A stretch of 64,000 nucleotides of DNA, from positions 62,001-126,000 of the forward strand of contig NZ_AUBA01000007.1 in assembly GCF_000429005.1 (NCBI RefSeq), given 5' to 3'. Under the pieces are notes generated by a model that did no database searches, was not told the origin of the DNA, and saw nothing but the letters and a program-made list of their open reading frames with translations. Below, in pieces: positions 15,086-24,312 of this stretch. This DNA comes from Novosphingobium acidiphilum DSM 19966. GTDB lineage: Bacteria; Pseudomonadota; Alphaproteobacteria; Sphingomonadales; Sphingomonadaceae. Within the stretch, counting starts at the first letter, position 1, and each line of letters begins with the position of its first letter. A program made the position numbers and the translations under genes.

Positions 15086-16840
15086 TCAGGTGCGCGAAGC
15101 AACGTAGGCGCGCCAGCCGCCCAGATCGGTGATGTCGGTCGCGCCCAGGATGGCGCGCGGTTCGGCGACAAAGCCCTTGACCAAGGTGCCATCGGCCAGC
15201 GTCACCGTGCCGATCGCCAATGGCGGCGGCACCTCGGCGGTAAAGCTGCCGAACGCAGCCATGTCCAGTTCGTAGACTTCGACCGCGATTGCAGCGCCGG
15301 TGGCGTCGTGGATCAACGCGGGCTTGGGCGGCACGCTGTCGGCCATGGCATAGAGGCGATAGCTGGGCGCGGTGGTCGTGGTGGCCAGATGCTTTGCCTG
15401 ACGCGAGGTCAGCTGCCAATGCAGCGGCATGCCTTCGAGATGGGCGCCGACAACGGCAAGGGCGACTGTTTCCACTTTGGTCTCCAGATCGAGCGGTGGC
15501 TTGGGAAAAGGATCGCGGTCGCACAGCTGCGCGGCGCAGGCGATCAGCGCGCGGTCGGTCCACGCCGGGCCGATCAGCGTTACGCCAAAGCCCGTGTCAT
15601 TGCGCCGCCAGCCAGCCGGAATGGCGATCGCCGCCATGTCGAGCAGATTCACGAAATTGGTATAGAGCCCCAGATTGCTGTTGAGCGCGATCGGATGGGC
15701 ACGCATTTCGGCCAGGCGATAGATCGTCGGCGTCGTCGGCAGGCACAGCGCATCGATGCGGCCCCACAGCGCATCGGCCACCTGTTTCAGCTCGGCCAGG
15801 CGATAGATTCCCTGGAACGCCTCGACCGCGCTGCGGCCCAGCCCGCCTTCGACAATGGTGCGCACGGTGGGATCGATGCTGTCGGGGTGGCTGTGCAGAA
15901 AATCGGCCAGCGCGGCGGTGCGTTCGGCCACCCAGGGACCATCATACAGCAGTCGCGCGGCTTCGCTTAGCGGGGCAAGGTCGATTGCGACCAGTTCGCA
16001 CCCCATCGCCTCAAGCCGGCCAAGCGCCTGTGCATACATTTGCTCTGCGGCCAGATCGCCCAGAAACTGGCGCTGGTGCGGCAGCGGCACGCCGACGCGC
16101 GTCAGCGTCAGCGGCACATCGCACAGCGGGCGTGACCACGGATCGGCAGCGTCGTGTCCCGCGACAGCCGCATCGACCAGCGCCGCATCGGCGGGATCGT
16201 GGGCAAACACGGTGATACAGTCGATCGAGCGGCAGGCGGGCACCAGCCCGGCCGTGCTCCACCGGCCTTTGGTGGGTTTGAACCCGATCAGCCCGTTGAA
16301 CGCCGCGGGCACCCGGCCCGATCCGGCGGTATCGGTGCCCAGCGCGATCGGCACCAGCCCGGCGGCCACTGCAATCGCCGACCCCGAACTGGACCCGCCG
16401 CTGACATAGGCGCGGTTGAACGCGCACGCCGGCGCGCCATAGGGGCTGCGCGTGCCGTTCAGGCCGGTGGCAAACTGGTCAAGATTGGTCTTGCCCACCG
16501 GCACCGCACCCGCCGCGATCAGCCGCGCCACCACATTCGCCGATTGCCCGGGCTGATAGGCGAAATCGGGACAGCCTGCGGTGGTCGGGCTGCCCGCCAG
16601 ATCGATATTGTCCTTGATCGCAAACGGCACACCCGCCAGCGGCAATGCTTCGCCCGCGGCAATCCGCGCATCGATCGCGCGCGCCATGGCCAGCACGTCG
16701 GCTTCGGGCACACGGTGGATCCACACCGCCGGCTGGATCGCCGCATAGGCGGCGATCCGGGCCAGCGTATCGCGCGCGACAGCTTCGGCGCTGGTGGTGC
16801 CGGCCGCGACATCGCGGACAATGGCCGTGGCGGTGATCAT
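15086..16840 (-). CDS. atzF: Allophanate hydrolase
   Basis: A 584-residue cytoplasmic amidase that splits allophanate to two ammonia and two CO2, the last step of guanidine (or urea) assimilation by the carboxylase route. Residues about 1-440 are an amidase-signature domain: the Lys in GVPFAIKDNIDLAGSP, the Gly-Ser-rich YVSGGSSSGSAIAVAAG with the cis-Ser, and the nucleophile Ser in GTDTAGSGRVPAAFNGLIG. Residues about 465-584 are the small C-terminal allophanate-hydrolase domain (HLEGMPLHWQLTSRQAKHL ... YELDMAAFGSF ... TDLGGWRAY), which completes CO2 release in AtzF-type enzymes. ATG 16840 overlaps the carboxylase stop (ATGA), so translation is coupled; an upstream in-frame extension lies inside the carboxylase gene. 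Confidence 0.93.
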   Translation of the reverse strand: MITATAIVRDVAAGTTSAEAVARDTLARIAAYAAIQPAVWIHRVPEADVLAMARAIDARIAAGEALPLAGVPFAIKDNIDLAGSPTTAGCPDFAYQPGQSANVVARLIAAGAVPVGKTNLDQFATGLNGTRSPYGAPACAFNRAYVSGGSSSGSAIAVAAGLVPIALGTDTAGSGRVPAAFNGLIGFKPTKGRWSTAGLVPACRSIDCITVFAHDPADAALVDAAVAGHDAADPWSRPLCDVPLTLTRVGVPLPHQRQFLGDLAAEQMYAQALGRLEAMGCELVAIDLAPLSEAARLLYDGPWVAERTAALADFLHSHPDSIDPTVRTIVEGGLGRSAVEAFQGIYRLAELKQVADALWGRIDALCLPTTPTIYRLAEMRAHPIALNSNLGLYTNFVNLLDMAAIAIPAGWRRNDTGFGVTLIGPAWTDRALIACAAQLCDRDPFPKPPLDLETKVETVALAVVGAHLEGMPLHWQLTSRQAKHLATTTTAPSYRLYAMADSVPPKPALIHDATGAAIAVEVYELDMAAFGSFTAEVPPPLAIGTVTLADGTLVKGFVAEPRAILGATDITDLGGWRAYVASRT

Positions 16841-19800
16841 GCCGGTTCGATGGCCAGCATCGCCGCGCCGGGCTGGATCACCTGCCCCTCGCTGACATAG
16901 ACACGCCGCACCACGCCCGCCTGCGGGCTGGGCACCGGACATTCCATCTTCATCGCCTCGATCACCGCAATCGGTTCGCCAAGTTCGACCGTGCGGCCAA
17001 CCCCGGCGAGCATTTTCCACACACTGCCGCCAAACGGCGCTTCGACCAGTTCGGACCCTTGCGGCAGGTCGATCGCGGCATCATCGTTGCCCGCGCCGGC
17101 GCCGGCATCGACCAGCGCAGCCACGCGGTCGAATTCGCCGCTGTCCTGCCACGCCGCGCGTTCGGCATCGAACGCGGCCTGCCGGGTTGCCTCGAACGCG
17201 GCGATGCTGTCGGCATGCGCGGCGCGAAACGCGCGATAATCGGACAGGCGGAATTCGCCCTGTTCGATGCGGATCGGCCGGCGTCCCAGCGGAAAATCGC
17301 GCCGCCACTCGGTCAATTCATCGTGGCTGACCGGAAAGAACCGGATCCGGTCAAAAAACCGCAGCAGCCAGGGTTTGCCATCGACAAAGGCGTCAGTCTG
17401 CTTGCCTGCGCCCACCCACGTGTTCCACACCTGGATAGTGCGGCCGAACAGCTGGTATCCGCCCGGTCCTTCCATGCCATAGATGCACATATAGGCGCCG
17501 CCGATGCCCACCACATTGGGCGGGGTCCAGGTGCGCGCGGGGTTGTACTTGGTGGTCACCAGCCGGTGGCGCGGATCGACCGGGGTCGCCACCGGCGCGC
17601 CCAGATAGACATCGCCCAGCCCCAGCACCAGGTAATCGGCGTCGAACACGATGCGTTTGACATCGTCGATGGTGTCCAGCCCGTTGACCCGGCGGATGAA
17701 TTCGATGTTGTCGGGGCACCACGGCGCATCGTCGCGCACCGCGGCCATGTATTTGTCGATCGTCTGGTAAATCGCCGGGTCCTGCCACGACAGCGGCAGA
17801 TGGACGGTGCGGCTGGGGATTGCGAAATCATCCAGCCCGCCCAGCCGTTCTTCCGCCTCGATCAGCGCCGCCAGCAGCGCCGCCTGGCTCAGCGCCCGCG
17901 CATCGTAATGAATCTGCAACGAGCGCACACCCGGCGTCACGTCGATCACGCCGGGCAAGGCCAGCCGTTCGAGTTCAAGCATCAGCGCATGGACGCGCAG
18001 CCGCAGTTCCAGATCGAGCACGATCGGGCCATATTCGACCAGCAGGTGCCGATCACCCTGCCGACGATAGGTTGCGACCGGTCGCACCCCGTCGCCGGCG
18101 ATCGTGTGCAGGACGGGCGACGATGGCGGCACCCGATCAGCTGACATCGGCAATGGTGCCGCCAGCGTGGCCACCAGCGCATCCTGCGCGGTTTCCGCCG
18201 CACGGGCCTCTGCCTCGGACACCGGCTGAAAGTGCACGGTGTCGCCCGGTGACAATTGCCCCACTTTCCACAGATCGGCCTGGATCACCACGAACGGACA
18301 GACAAACCCGCCCAGCGAAGGCCCGTCGGGCCCCAGGATGATCGGCATGTCGCCGGTAAAATCGACCGCGCCGATGGCATAAGCGTTGTCATGGATATTC
18401 GACGGGTGCAGCCCCGCCTCGCCCCCGTCGCGCCGCGCCCATTCAGGCTTTGGCCCGATCAGCCGCACCCCGGTGCGGTTGGAATTGTAATGCACGCGCC
18501 AGGGCGTGGCGCAGATCATCGCGATGTCGCCGGGGGTAAAGAAGTCGGGCGCGCCGTGCGGGCCATACAGCACACGCATGGTCCATTCGTGGGTGATGTC
18601 GGGCACCAGTGCGGGGGCCAGCGTGGCCGCACCGCCCGGGCCATCGCCCAGCAGATGCAGCGTATCGCCCGTTGCCACCGCGCGCCCGGCATGGCCGCCG
18701 AATTCGCCCAGCGTAAACGCGCTGCGGCTACCGAGATAGACCGGCGCATCCAGCCCGCCGCCAAACAGCAGGCACGCACGCAGGCCCCCGCCCTGCACCC
18801 GGCCCATGCGCAAGACCTGCCCGGCCAATACCCGAACCACCGTCCACCGCGGCACCGTCACGCCGTCGAGCGTGGCTGCGCAATCGGCGCCGGTCAGACA
18901 TATCCGCGCCGCGCCCTGGAATTGCAGCGCCGGGCCGGCGGCCGTGATCTCAAGCCCCGCCGCGCCCTCGTCGTTGCCCAACAGCCGATTGCCCAGCCGG
19001 AACGACAGCGCATCCATCGGCCCCGACGGCGGCACGCCGACATCCCACAGCCCGGTGCGCCCCGGATAATCCTGCACCGTGGTCGCCGCACCCGCCGCCA
19101 GCACGCGGATCGCGCCCGGCTGCCACCGGAATTCGCCCAGCGCGCGGGTCGAGACCTGCCCGCTGACAAAGGCATCGCCGCGCACCACCGCGCGCAGCCA
19201 GCGCAGATTGGTTTCGATCCCTGCCAGCCGCGTCGCATCGAGTGCCGCTTGCAGCGCGGTGATCGCCTGATCGCGTGTCGGCGCGGTTACGATCAGCTTG
19301 GCCAGCATCGGATCATACCAGGCGGGCACCACGCTGCCGCTTTCGACCCAGCCATCGACGCGCAAGGTGGCGCGATCACCCGCAGGATAGGCGACCTCGA
19401 TCAGGCGGCCCGAGCTTGGCTGAAAATCGCAGGCAGGATCTTCGGCATACAGCCGCACCTGGATCGAATGGCCGACCGGCTTGGCCGCAAACCCGTCGAG
19501 GAACGCAAAATCGCCCGCAGCAGCCCGGACCATCCATTCGACCAGATCGACCCCGGTCACCTGCTCGGTCACGCCGTGTTCGACCTGCAGCCGGGTGTTG
19601 ACCTCCAGAAAAAAGAAATCGTCACGCTGCGCATCGTAGAGGAATTCCACCGTGCCTGCCGACCGGTACTGCGCGCCTGCGGTCAATCGCACCGCCGCCT
19701 CGATCAGCGCGGCGCGCGTTGCGGCAGGCAGATGCGGCGCAGGCGTTTCCTCGACCACCTTCTGATTGCGCCGTTGCAGCGAACAATCGCGTTCGCCCAG

Positions 19801-20484
19801 CGCCACCACTTTGCCCGCGCCATCACCGAACACCTGCACCTCGATATGCCGCGCGCGCGCAATATAGCGTTCCAGGAATACGCCGGAATCGCCAAAATTG
19901 CCCGCACCCAGCCGCGCGACCATGGCAAACGCTTCGGCCAGTTCGCTGTGATCGGCGCAGACTTTCATGCCGATGCCGCCGCCGCCGGCGGTGGCCTTGA
20001 GGATCACCGGATAACCGATCTCCGCCGCCGCCTCGGCCGCAGCCGCAGCATCGGTCAGCAACCCTGTACCCGGCGCCAGCGGCACGCCATGCGCGCGGGC
20101 CAGATCGCGCGCGGTGTGTTTCAGCCCGAACGCGCGTATGTTGTCGGGCGTGGGCCCGATGAACGCGATGCCGGCCGCTTCGCAGCTTTCCGCAAAGCCC
20201 GTGTTTTCCGACAGGAAACCATATCCGGGATGGATCGCCTGCGCGCCGGTCGCCCTGGCTGCCGCCAGGATCGCCGCCACATCAAGATAGCTTTCGCTCG
20301 CCGGAGCAGGGCCGATCGGCACCGCTTCGTCCGCTTCGGCTACATGGCGCGATCCGGCATCGGCTTCGCTGAACACCGCGACCGAAGCGATCCCCATCGT
20401 GCGCAAGGTGCGGATGATGCGGCAGGCGATCGCGCCGCGATTGGCGATCAGGACCTTTTGAAACGGCACGATAGCGGTGGTCAT
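16837..20484 (-). CDS. Biotin-dependent guanidine carboxylase (urea carboxylase family)
   Basis: A 1215-residue ATP- and biotin-dependent carboxylase. Residues 1-450 are the biotin carboxylase domain (ATP-grasp loop KATAGGGGIGMK at 163-174; catalytic FFLEVNTRLQVEHGV at 291-305). Residues about 460-760 and 780-1060 are the two KipA/KipI-like (AHS2, AHS1) carboxyltransferase domains. The end is a biotin carrier domain with the biotinylated Lys1179 in VIEAMKMEC. In the carboxyltransferase site it reads GAVDFTGDMPIILGPDGPS with Asp708; urea carboxylases carry Asn (NFTGD) here, and Asp is the reported mark of guanidine carboxylases. Numbering against yeast urea amidolyase was recalled, not aligned. 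Genes for a LysR-controlled ABC importer precede it and allophanate hydrolase follows. Confidence 0.9.
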   Translation of the reverse strand: MTTAIVPFQKVLIANRGAIACRIIRTLRTMGIASVAVFSEADAGSRHVAEADEAVPIGPAPASESYLDVAAILAAARATGAQAIHPGYGFLSENTGFAESCEAAGIAFIGPTPDNIRAFGLKHTARDLARAHGVPLAPGTGLLTDAAAAAEAAAEIGYPVILKATAGGGGIGMKVCADHSELAEAFAMVARLGAGNFGDSGVFLERYIARARHIEVQVFGDGAGKVVALGERDCSLQRRNQKVVEETPAPHLPAATRAALIEAAVRLTAGAQYRSAGTVEFLYDAQRDDFFFLEVNTRLQVEHGVTEQVTGVDLVEWMVRAAAGDFAFLDGFAAKPVGHSIQVRLYAEDPACDFQPSSGRLIEVAYPAGDRATLRVDGWVESGSVVPAWYDPMLAKLIVTAPTRDQAITALQAALDATRLAGIETNLRWLRAVVRGDAFVSGQVSTRALGEFRWQPGAIRVLAAGAATTVQDYPGRTGLWDVGVPPSGPMDALSFRLGNRLLGNDEGAAGLEITAAGPALQFQGAARICLTGADCAATLDGVTVPRWTVVRVLAGQVLRMGRVQGGGLRACLLFGGGLDAPVYLGSRSAFTLGEFGGHAGRAVATGDTLHLLGDGPGGAATLAPALVPDITHEWTMRVLYGPHGAPDFFTPGDIAMICATPWRVHYNSNRTGVRLIGPKPEWARRDGGEAGLHPSNIHDNAYAIGAVDFTGDMPIILGPDGPSLGGFVCPFVVIQADLWKVGQLSPGDTVHFQPVSEAEARAAETAQDALVATLAAPLPMSADRVPPSSPVLHTIAGDGVRPVATYRRQGDRHLLVEYGPIVLDLELRLRVHALMLELERLALPGVIDVTPGVRSLQIHYDARALSQAALLAALIEAEERLGGLDDFAIPSRTVHLPLSWQDPAIYQTIDKYMAAVRDDAPWCPDNIEFIRRVNGLDTIDDVKRIVFDADYLVLGLGDVYLGAPVATPVDPRHRLVTTKYNPARTWTPPNVVGIGGAYMCIYGMEGPGGYQLFGRTIQVWNTWVGAGKQTDAFVDGKPWLLRFFDRIRFFPVSHDELTEWRRDFPLGRRPIRIEQGEFRLSDYRAFRAAHADSIAAFEATRQAAFDAERAAWQDSGEFDRVAALVDAGAGAGNDDAAIDLPQGSELVEAPFGGSVWKMLAGVGRTVELGEPIAVIEAMKMECPVPSPQAGVVRRVYVSEGQVIQPGAAMLAIEPA

Positions 20485-21246
20485 TCAGGCACTCTTCGCA
20501 TCGGGGGCGGCGGCGGCCTTGCGCAGCAGCGGCACATCGTACGTGGCGGTCGCACCGTAACGGTGCGGCGCGTGGGGATCGTGGCGGCGCTTGTCGAACG
20601 CCAGAACCCGGGTGCCCAGCTTGAAGGCTTCGGCAATGTCGTGCGTGACCATCACCACGGTCAGGCCGTGTTCGCGCCACAGCCGTGTGACCAGATCGTG
20701 CATGTCGACACGGATGCCGGGATCGAGCGCGCCGAACGGTTCATCAAGCAGCAGCACGCGCGGATGTTTGACCAGTGCCTGCGCCAGCGCCAGGCGCTGC
20801 TGCATCCCGCCCGACAATTGCGCCGGATACTGGTCGCGCGCATGGCTCAGCCCCACCGCGTCGAGCATAGCATCGGCCTCGGCCAGCGCGGTGCGGCGGC
20901 GCGCGCCGAACAGGCGGCCCAGGATCGGCGCTGCCGCGCATTCCAGACCGAACAGCACATTGCCGATCACCGTCAGATGCGGAAACACCGAATAGCGCTG
21001 AAACACCACGCCGCGATCGGGCCCGCATTCGGCGCGCATCGGCGCGCCATCCAACAGGATCTTTCCCCGGCTCGGCGCTTCCTGCCCCAGGATCAGGCGC
21101 AGAAACGTGCTCTTGCCCGCGCCCGACGGCCCGACCACCGAGATGAACGCGCCTTCGGGAATCGCCAGGTTGACGCGTTCGAGCACGACCTTATCGCCGT
21201 ATTCGACCCAGACATTGCGCAGTTCCAGCAACGGCGCATCGGTCAT
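20485..21246 (-). CDS. ABC transporter ATP-binding protein (NitT/TauT type)
   Basis: A 253-residue ATPase subunit. It shows Walker A GPSGAGKST, Q-loop VVFQRYSVFPHLTV, ABC signature LSGGMQQRLALAQALV, Walker B VLLLDEPFGALDP and H-loop VMVTHDIAEA. This is the nitrate/sulfonate/taurine subfamily, which often serves guanidine clusters. ATG 21246 overlaps the permease stop by 4 bases (ATGA), while an upstream extension of the frame lies inside the permease gene. A 20-residue C-terminal tail after the ATPase core (RRHDPHAPHRYG...) is longer than usual. Its stop is directly followed by the carboxylase start at 20484. Confidence 0.93.
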   Translation of the reverse strand: MTDAPLLELRNVWVEYGDKVVLERVNLAIPEGAFISVVGPSGAGKSTFLRLILGQEAPSRGKILLDGAPMRAECGPDRGVVFQRYSVFPHLTVIGNVLFGLECAAAPILGRLFGARRRTALAEADAMLDAVGLSHARDQYPAQLSGGMQQRLALAQALVKHPRVLLLDEPFGALDPGIRVDMHDLVTRLWREHGLTVVMVTHDIAEAFKLGTRVLAFDKRRHDPHAPHRYGATATYDVPLLRKAAAAPDAKSA

Positions 21247-22061
21247 CGTGCATCCCCCCGGGCCCAGGGAAAGGCACGCCGCGATATCATCTGCAGCAGC
21301 GCATCGGCGGCAATCGCCAGCAGCGAAATCCATGCGACATACGGCAGGATGATATCCATCGCGAGATAGCGCCGCACCAGAAAGATGCGATAGCCCAGCC
21401 CCACATCCGATGCGATGGCTTCGGCCGCGATCAGAAATACCCACGCCGGCCCCATCGACAGGCGCAAGGATTCGATCAGACGCGGCATCATCTGCGGCAG
21501 CGCCACGCGGATGGCAACGGCCCACGAATTGGCGCCCAGCGTTTCGGCCTTGATGAACTGTTCGGCGGGCAGTCCCGACACATACGATGCCAGATCACGC
21601 GTCATATACGGCGCAATGCCGATCGCGATCAGCGCAATCTTGGCCGCTTCGCCAAGGCCCAGCGCGATGAACAGGATCGGCAGCACGGCAATCGGCGGGA
21701 TCACCGCGATCACCATGATCATCGGACCGAAGATCGCGCGCGCCAGCGGCATCACCCCCAGCAACAGTCCGATCACCAGCGCCGACAGTGTCGCCAGCGC
21801 CAGCCCCGCGCCCAGCCGGGTCAGGCTGGCCAGCGTATCGGCCAGCAACGTCACCTGGCCGGTAACCGGATCGATGGTAGCGCCCATATGCCACAGCGCG
21901 GTGGCCATGGCGCCCACCGTCGGCAGCACTTTGTCCGCCGGATTGTCGGCATGGCGCAGGGCTGCGGCCACGCCATAGACCAGGCACAGGACCAGGATCG
22001 GCACCGCGCCCGCCAGGATGCGCCCGCGTCGGCTGGGCCGCAGATTGATCAGGCGGGTCAT
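21243..22061 (-). CDS. ABC transporter permease (NitT/TauT type)
   Basis: A 272-residue inner-membrane permease of the SsuC/TauC kind with about six membrane helices. The cytoplasmic EAA loop that contacts the ATPase is visible around FIKAETLGANSWAVAIRVAL followed by PQMMPRLIESLRLSMGPAW. It forms the channel for the substrate delivered by the lipoprotein encoded just upstream, presumably guanidine or a guanidino compound given the enzymes in the operon. The periplasmic loop with MGATIDPVTGQVTLLADTLA between helix 1 and 2 is longer than usual. Start ATG 22061, 34 bases after the binding-protein stop. Confidence 0.92.
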   Translation of the reverse strand: MTRLINLRPSRRGRILAGAVPILVLCLVYGVAAALRHADNPADKVLPTVGAMATALWHMGATIDPVTGQVTLLADTLASLTRLGAGLALATLSALVIGLLLGVMPLARAIFGPMIMVIAVIPPIAVLPILFIALGLGEAAKIALIAIGIAPYMTRDLASYVSGLPAEQFIKAETLGANSWAVAIRVALPQMMPRLIESLRLSMGPAWVFLIAAEAIASDVGLGYRIFLVRRYLAMDIILPYVAWISLLAIAADALLQMISRRAFPWARGDAR

Positions 22062-22095
22062 CGCAGGCTTACTCCCTGGCGCAGGTCACGGCCGC

Positions 22096-23199
22096 TCAAA
22101 GCTTGCCGTCGGCAGCCAGTTGCATGAAGGACGGATCGTAGCGCAATTTCACATTGGCCGGATTGCCCAGCGTCTTGCCCCCGGGAAAGCCGATGCCGAT
22201 CGCATCGACCGTGGTCGCCGCCGGGCCGAACAGCCCCTTGGCAAAGGCAAACTGGCGCACGCGGTCGGTCACCGTCATCAGTTCGGTGCTGCGCGCCAGC
22301 CTGGTCGCATCGGCTGCGGTGTAATAGAGGTGCGTGGTTTTCAGCTGTGCGTCATAGCCATCGGGCGTGCTGCCGGCATCGTGCGCCATTTGCGCGCGCG
22401 CCGCCTTGCCCGCCGCATCCTGTTTCTGCATCACCGCCATGGTTTCGTACCAGATCCCCGCCAGCGCCTTGCCCAGCGCGGGATTGGCCTTGAGCGTGGC
22501 GCTGCTGACCGCCATCACGTCCAGGATCTCGTTGGGAATCTGGTGGCTGTCGAACACCAGCGTCGCGCCGGCGGCCTTCTTCACCTCGGACAATTGCGGG
22601 TTCCACGTGACCACAGCATTGACCTGGGGCGACGCGAATGCACCGACGATATCGGCGTCGCCGGTGTTGACCAGTCTGACATCCGACAGCTTGAGGCCCG
22701 ATTTTTCAAGACCGCGCGCCAACAGGTACTGCGACACCGACAGTTCGACCAGATTGACCGAACGCCCCTTGATATCGGCCATACTGCGCGCGTTTTTCAG
22801 CACCACGCCATCATTGCCGTCCGAATAATCACCCAGGATCACCACCGAGGTGTCCTTGCCGCCGGCCGCCGGGATGGTCAGCGTATCCATCGATGTGGCG
22901 ACCACGCCGTCCAGCTTGCCGGCGGTGTACTGGTTGACCGATTCGACATAGTCGTTGACCTGCACCAGCTTGATCGAGATCCCGTACTTGTCGGCCCACT
23001 TCTTCACGATCCCCGATTCTTGCGCATAAGGCCAGGGCATCCATCCGGCATAGATCGACCAGCCGATCGTGAAATCCTTTTTCGGCGCCTCGACCGGAAT
23101 GCCGTCTGCACCCGCAGCGGGCCCCGAATGGCCGCACCCGGCAAGCGCCAGCATGCTGGCCATAGCGAACGCAGAAATCACACGGGCGGATCGGTTCAC
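22096..23199 (-). CDS. ABC transporter substrate-binding lipoprotein, putative guanidine importer
   Basis: A 367-residue periplasmic binding protein. It starts with a lipoprotein signal (VNRSARVISAFAMASMLALAGC) whose lipobox LAGC would be lipidated on Cys. The mature part has the NitT/TauT-type fold: FTIGWSIYAGWMPWPYAQES, then DGVVATSMDTLTIPAAGGKD, SVNLVELSVSQYLLARGLEK and VNAVVTWNPQLSEV. I chose GTG 23199 because AAGGAA lies a suitable distance upstream and the signal peptide then has normal length; ATG 23220 is an alternative without a good ribosome site. It is the first gene of the ABC-carboxylase-hydrolase operon. A LysR-type palindrome lies about 85 bases upstream. Confidence 0.88.
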   Translation of the reverse strand: MNRSARVISAFAMASMLALAGCGHSGPAAGADGIPVEAPKKDFTIGWSIYAGWMPWPYAQESGIVKKWADKYGISIKLVQVNDYVESVNQYTAGKLDGVVATSMDTLTIPAAGGKDTSVVILGDYSDGNDGVVLKNARSMADIKGRSVNLVELSVSQYLLARGLEKSGLKLSDVRLVNTGDADIVGAFASPQVNAVVTWNPQLSEVKKAAGATLVFDSHQIPNEILDVMAVSSATLKANPALGKALAGIWYETMAVMQKQDAAGKAARAQMAHDAGSTPDGYDAQLKTTHLYYTAADATRLARSTELMTVTDRVRQFAFAKGLFGPAATTVDAIGIGFPGGKTLGNPANVKLRYDPSFMQLAADGKL

Positions 23200-23281
23200 G
23201 GCATAGGTTCCTTGAGGCATGTCGGGACAAGACGTGCCCAAGCGCAGGCCATCACGCTAGAGCCTGTTTCATGATGCAGGG

Positions 23282-23298
23282 CATAGAATATGTCTATG
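23282..23298. promoter_or_regulatory. LysR-type operator CATAGA-N5-TCTATG upstream of the ABC/carboxylase operon
   Basis: CATAGAATATGTCTATG has the same two 6-base arms and the same 5-base spacing as the site at 10064-10080; only the spacer differs. It lies in the 113-base gap between the LysR stop (23313) and the binding-protein start (23199). With the first site it defines a two-operon regulon; the likely binder is the LysR protein at 23313-24251. Confidence 0.72.
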
Positions 23299-23312
23299 AG
23301 CCTGTGACGTCA

Positions 23313-24251
23313 TCACACCACCGGCCGCGCGCGCAGGCGGCGCAGGATTTCGTCGAGAAACAGTTGCGTGGGCGTGTCGCGCGCCGCGGTCTGGCGCGAA
23401 AGCAGATAGATGTCATACGCCGGTTCCACATCATGCGGCAGCAGCGGCCACAGCCGGTCACGCTCGACCAGATCGCGCGCGGCCATGACCGGCAGAAAGC
23501 CGATGCCGACGCCCAGACTGATCAACCGCTTGGCCTCGTGGACGTCTTCGGCCAGGCCATTCATCACCGTGCCCAGGCCATACCGCTGGCGCAGGCGGGT
23601 CACCGAATCGAGTTCGTCATCGCCGGTCAGGACAAACCCCTGATCGCGCAATTCGCCCAGGCGCGTCACGCGCTGGCCATACAGCGGGTGGTTGCGATCG
23701 CAGTACAATTGCTGCACCTCGACAAACAGCGGCTCGTAATTCAGCCCCGCGCGCACGCCGCTGTCATAGCCCACGCCGATTTCGACTTCGCCGCGTTCCA
23801 GCGATTCGAGCACCTGGCGCCAGGGCGACACCCGCAATTCGATCAGGATTGCGGGGTATCGGCGGCGGAACGTGGCAATCGCCTCGTCGAATTCGGGCGA
23901 CACGATCGACGAAATCATCTGGATCCGCACCAGACCTTCGACCTGTTTCATCGCCTGGGCCATCTGGTGCGGCACCATGCGCGCGGCCTCGAACATTTCT
24001 TCGCCGATCAGCAGCAGCGCACGCCCGGCCACGGTCAATTCGACTCCGCTGGCCGACCGGCGCAGCAATTGCGTGCCGACGTGGTCTTCCAGCCGTTTGA
24101 GCGCCACGCTGATCGTGGGCTGCTGACGATTGAGCTTGCGCGCGGCGGCACCGATCCCGCCGGCGCGCACGATCTCGACGAATGTGCGCAACAGGTTCCA
24201 GTCGACGCGGGCGGCAAAATTGCGGTCGATACGGGCGGCGGGATCGGTCAT
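23313..24251 (-). CDS. LysR family transcriptional regulator of the guanidine operons
   Basis: A 312-residue regulator. The N-terminal winged HTH is seen at residues about 17-76 (DWNLLRTFVEIVRAGGIGAA, RKLNRQQPTISVALKRLEDH, TQLLRRSASGVELT). Residues about 105-300 are the periplasmic-binding-like effector domain. LysR proteins bind a T-N11-A palindrome and respond to a pathway metabolite. It is encoded on the same strand, immediately upstream of the ABC importer operon, rather than divergently as is common, so it may be co-transcribed from further upstream. The matching palindromes at 10064 and 23282 suggest that it controls both guanidine blocks. No ykkC/guanidine-I riboswitch-like motif was seen in either leader. 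Confidence 0.88.
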   Translation of the reverse strand: MTDPAARIDRNFAARVDWNLLRTFVEIVRAGGIGAAARKLNRQQPTISVALKRLEDHVGTQLLRRSASGVELTVAGRALLLIGEEMFEAARMVPHQMAQAMKQVEGLVRIQMISSIVSPEFDEAIATFRRRYPAILIELRVSPWRQVLESLERGEVEIGVGYDSGVRAGLNYEPLFVEVQQLYCDRNHPLYGQRVTRLGELRDQGFVLTGDDELDSVTRLRQRYGLGTVMNGLAEDVHEAKRLISLGVGIGFLPVMAARDLVERDRLWPLLPHDVEPAYDIYLLSRQTAARDTPTQLFLDEILRRLRARPVV

Positions 24252-24312
24252 GGCGCTTTTTTCTCAATCAAACCCAGATGAACGGCCGGAAAAGGCGCGG
24301 CAACCCCCGCCT

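Noticed and set aside
16837..20484. Plain urea carboxylase assignment for urea use
   Set aside because: Asp708 in GAVDFTGD and the DUF1989 pair under the same operator point to guanidine; urea as a side substrate remains possible.
18256..21369. Very long open frame on the plus strand across the carboxylase and ABC genes; similarly 28352-31984 opposite the Pls-like gene
   Set aside because: Arg/Gln/His-rich shadow frames typical of third-position GC; the minus-strand genes have full domain motifs.
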